Position numbers and translations under genes: made by a program | From: Planctomycetota bacterium | Lineage (GTDB): Bacteria > Planctomycetota > B15-G4 > SIAN01 | Direction: 5' to 3' | NCBI GenBank assembly: GCA_028289345.1 | Contig: JANQQL010000045.1 | Span: 29,398 to 93,397 of the forward strand | Length of the DNA stretch: 64,000 nucleotides | The notes under the pieces: model-generated | Told to the model about the DNA's origin: nothing | Seen by the model: the letters and a program-made list of their open reading frames with translations, nothing else | Database searches by the model: none | Part shown: positions 63,276 through 64,000 of the stretch, piece by piece | Layout: every line of letters begins with the position of its first letter | How positions within the stretch are numbered: the stretch's first letter is position 1

Positions 63276-64000
63276 TCACCTCGGCTCTGCCTACCCAGGT
63301 CGCCCCGGCCCGGTTCAGGACCACTCCAAAGAGCCTGAGCAACGGCAATCCTGACGACGCCGCAGCCCGAAGTGCCCGACTCTCCCCCGCGAGGTCACCG
63401 CACCGCGCCCGTTGACCACAAGACAAGACTCGACTCGATCGAGGCCCCGTGACAAAGCAAACGTCAGCCCAGCGCCGCGGCGGCGAGACAAAGCGCAGCT
63501 CTCCAGTGTGACTCGCTTCGAGAGTCGAAGCCAGCACCCGATCAAGCGGCGAACGCCAACCCATCGCAATCCGGAGTCAACAGCAAGTGAGCGCCCCCAA
63601 TGAATTGCCAAGAGCCCAATGAATTGCCAAGAAGATGGGGCCGAGAGTCATGGACAGAGATCAAACATCAGCGACAAGTCACCGTCGCCACCAAGGCCGA
63701 CTCACCCAAGCAACAAACTGTCTTAAGGGGAAAGCCAGAGACCCTCACCACCCATCCGCCGAGCATGGCCATCGGGGGCGCCAAGCCGGCGCCGTTTCAA
63801 TCACCAACCGCGCTGATACAACCCGAGTCGGCGCCGAGCGAACTGCCTGCTGCGAGGATAGGGAAGGCCCGAACACCAACAGGGCCGAAGAGCCGAGCCG
63901 ACGAACGATTCGACAGCAAGGGAACAATGCTGTCCCAATCACCCACCAGCAAAGAAGCAGTCCCAACCAGAACCACCACTCGAGGCCTGCGCAACGCGCC
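63276..64000. other. Terminal 725 bases with no supported gene
   Basis: The + strand is A/C-rich (G/T-rich on -), unlike the neighbouring genes. Several short open frames exist, but none has a start signal, a domain or a protein-like composition. An 18-base direct repeat lies at 63596-63613 and 63615-63632. The region could be a cassette array, a decayed segment or the edge of a gene cut at the window end. Confidence 0.45.
63596..63632. repeat. 18-base direct repeat, two copies
   Basis: CCCAATGAATTGCCAAGA occurs twice, separated by one base. No gene is affected. Confidence 0.6.

Noticed and set aside
63276..64000. Integron cassette region with attC sites.
   Set aside because: I could not find paired core sites of the RYYYAAC/GTTRRRY kind; kept only as an unexplained region.

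Overview
The window is about 60% G+C and looks like a chromosomal piece of a Gram-negative bacterium with a large secreted proteome. Several traits together suggest the Planctomycetota: an ECF sigma factor overlapping a membrane-anchored Ser/Thr kinase, three FG-GAP proteins, a TMTC-like glycosyltransferase, a sulfatase-fold protein, and very long signal-peptide proteins. The phylum is inferred from gene content only; no rRNA is present.

Layout. 1-3.3 kb: an ABM-like lipoprotein, an FG-GAP gene split by one in-frame amber codon, and an AHSA1-type SRPBCC/ArsR pair. 3.6-10.9 kb: two divergently transcribed, homologous secreted proteins of about 1150 and 1180 residues that I cannot assign to a family. 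11-22 kb: more surface proteins (a second FG-GAP protein, an 1800-residue RHS/YD-repeat protein, a third FG-GAP protein with an IPT/TIG end, and a YadA-head-like protein with a 15-residue repeat), then a CAT-anticodon tRNA. 22-36.6 kb is more housekeeping: TPR lipoprotein, HAD hydrolase, TruD, NhaD/CitM-like antiporter, a lone solute-binding-like membrane protein, a UDP-galactopyranose-mutase-like flavoprotein coupled to a family-2 glycosyltransferase, a primary-type sigma factor, a likely structured RNA with an intrinsic terminator, a DUF5658-like membrane protein and a PilT ATPase. 36.6-46 kb: triheme cytochrome c, TMTC-like protein, an AlkP-superfamily (sulfatase-fold) protein with a small lipoprotein, an EF-G behind a hairpin leader, an S74 chaperone-tailed protein and a small membrane protein. 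46-56 kb: a ten-repeat Calx-beta-like lipoprotein, a NarL-type regulator, the ECF sigma/kinase pair and a glycine-rich lipoprotein. 56-63.3 kb: a carboxypeptidase-regulatory-domain protein, an S41 protease, SRPBCC and VOC proteins, and a class C beta-lactamase-fold hydrolase with a TPR-like tail. The last 725 bases hold no gene I can support.

The dominant theme is export. Around a dozen genes encode Sec or lipoprotein signals followed by repeat or beta-rich modules, separated by strong hairpin terminators. The best candidates for new biology are the divergent giant secreted paralogs, the amber-split FG-GAP gene, the 165-bp hairpin element near 28.5 kb and the structured RNA near 34.2 kb.
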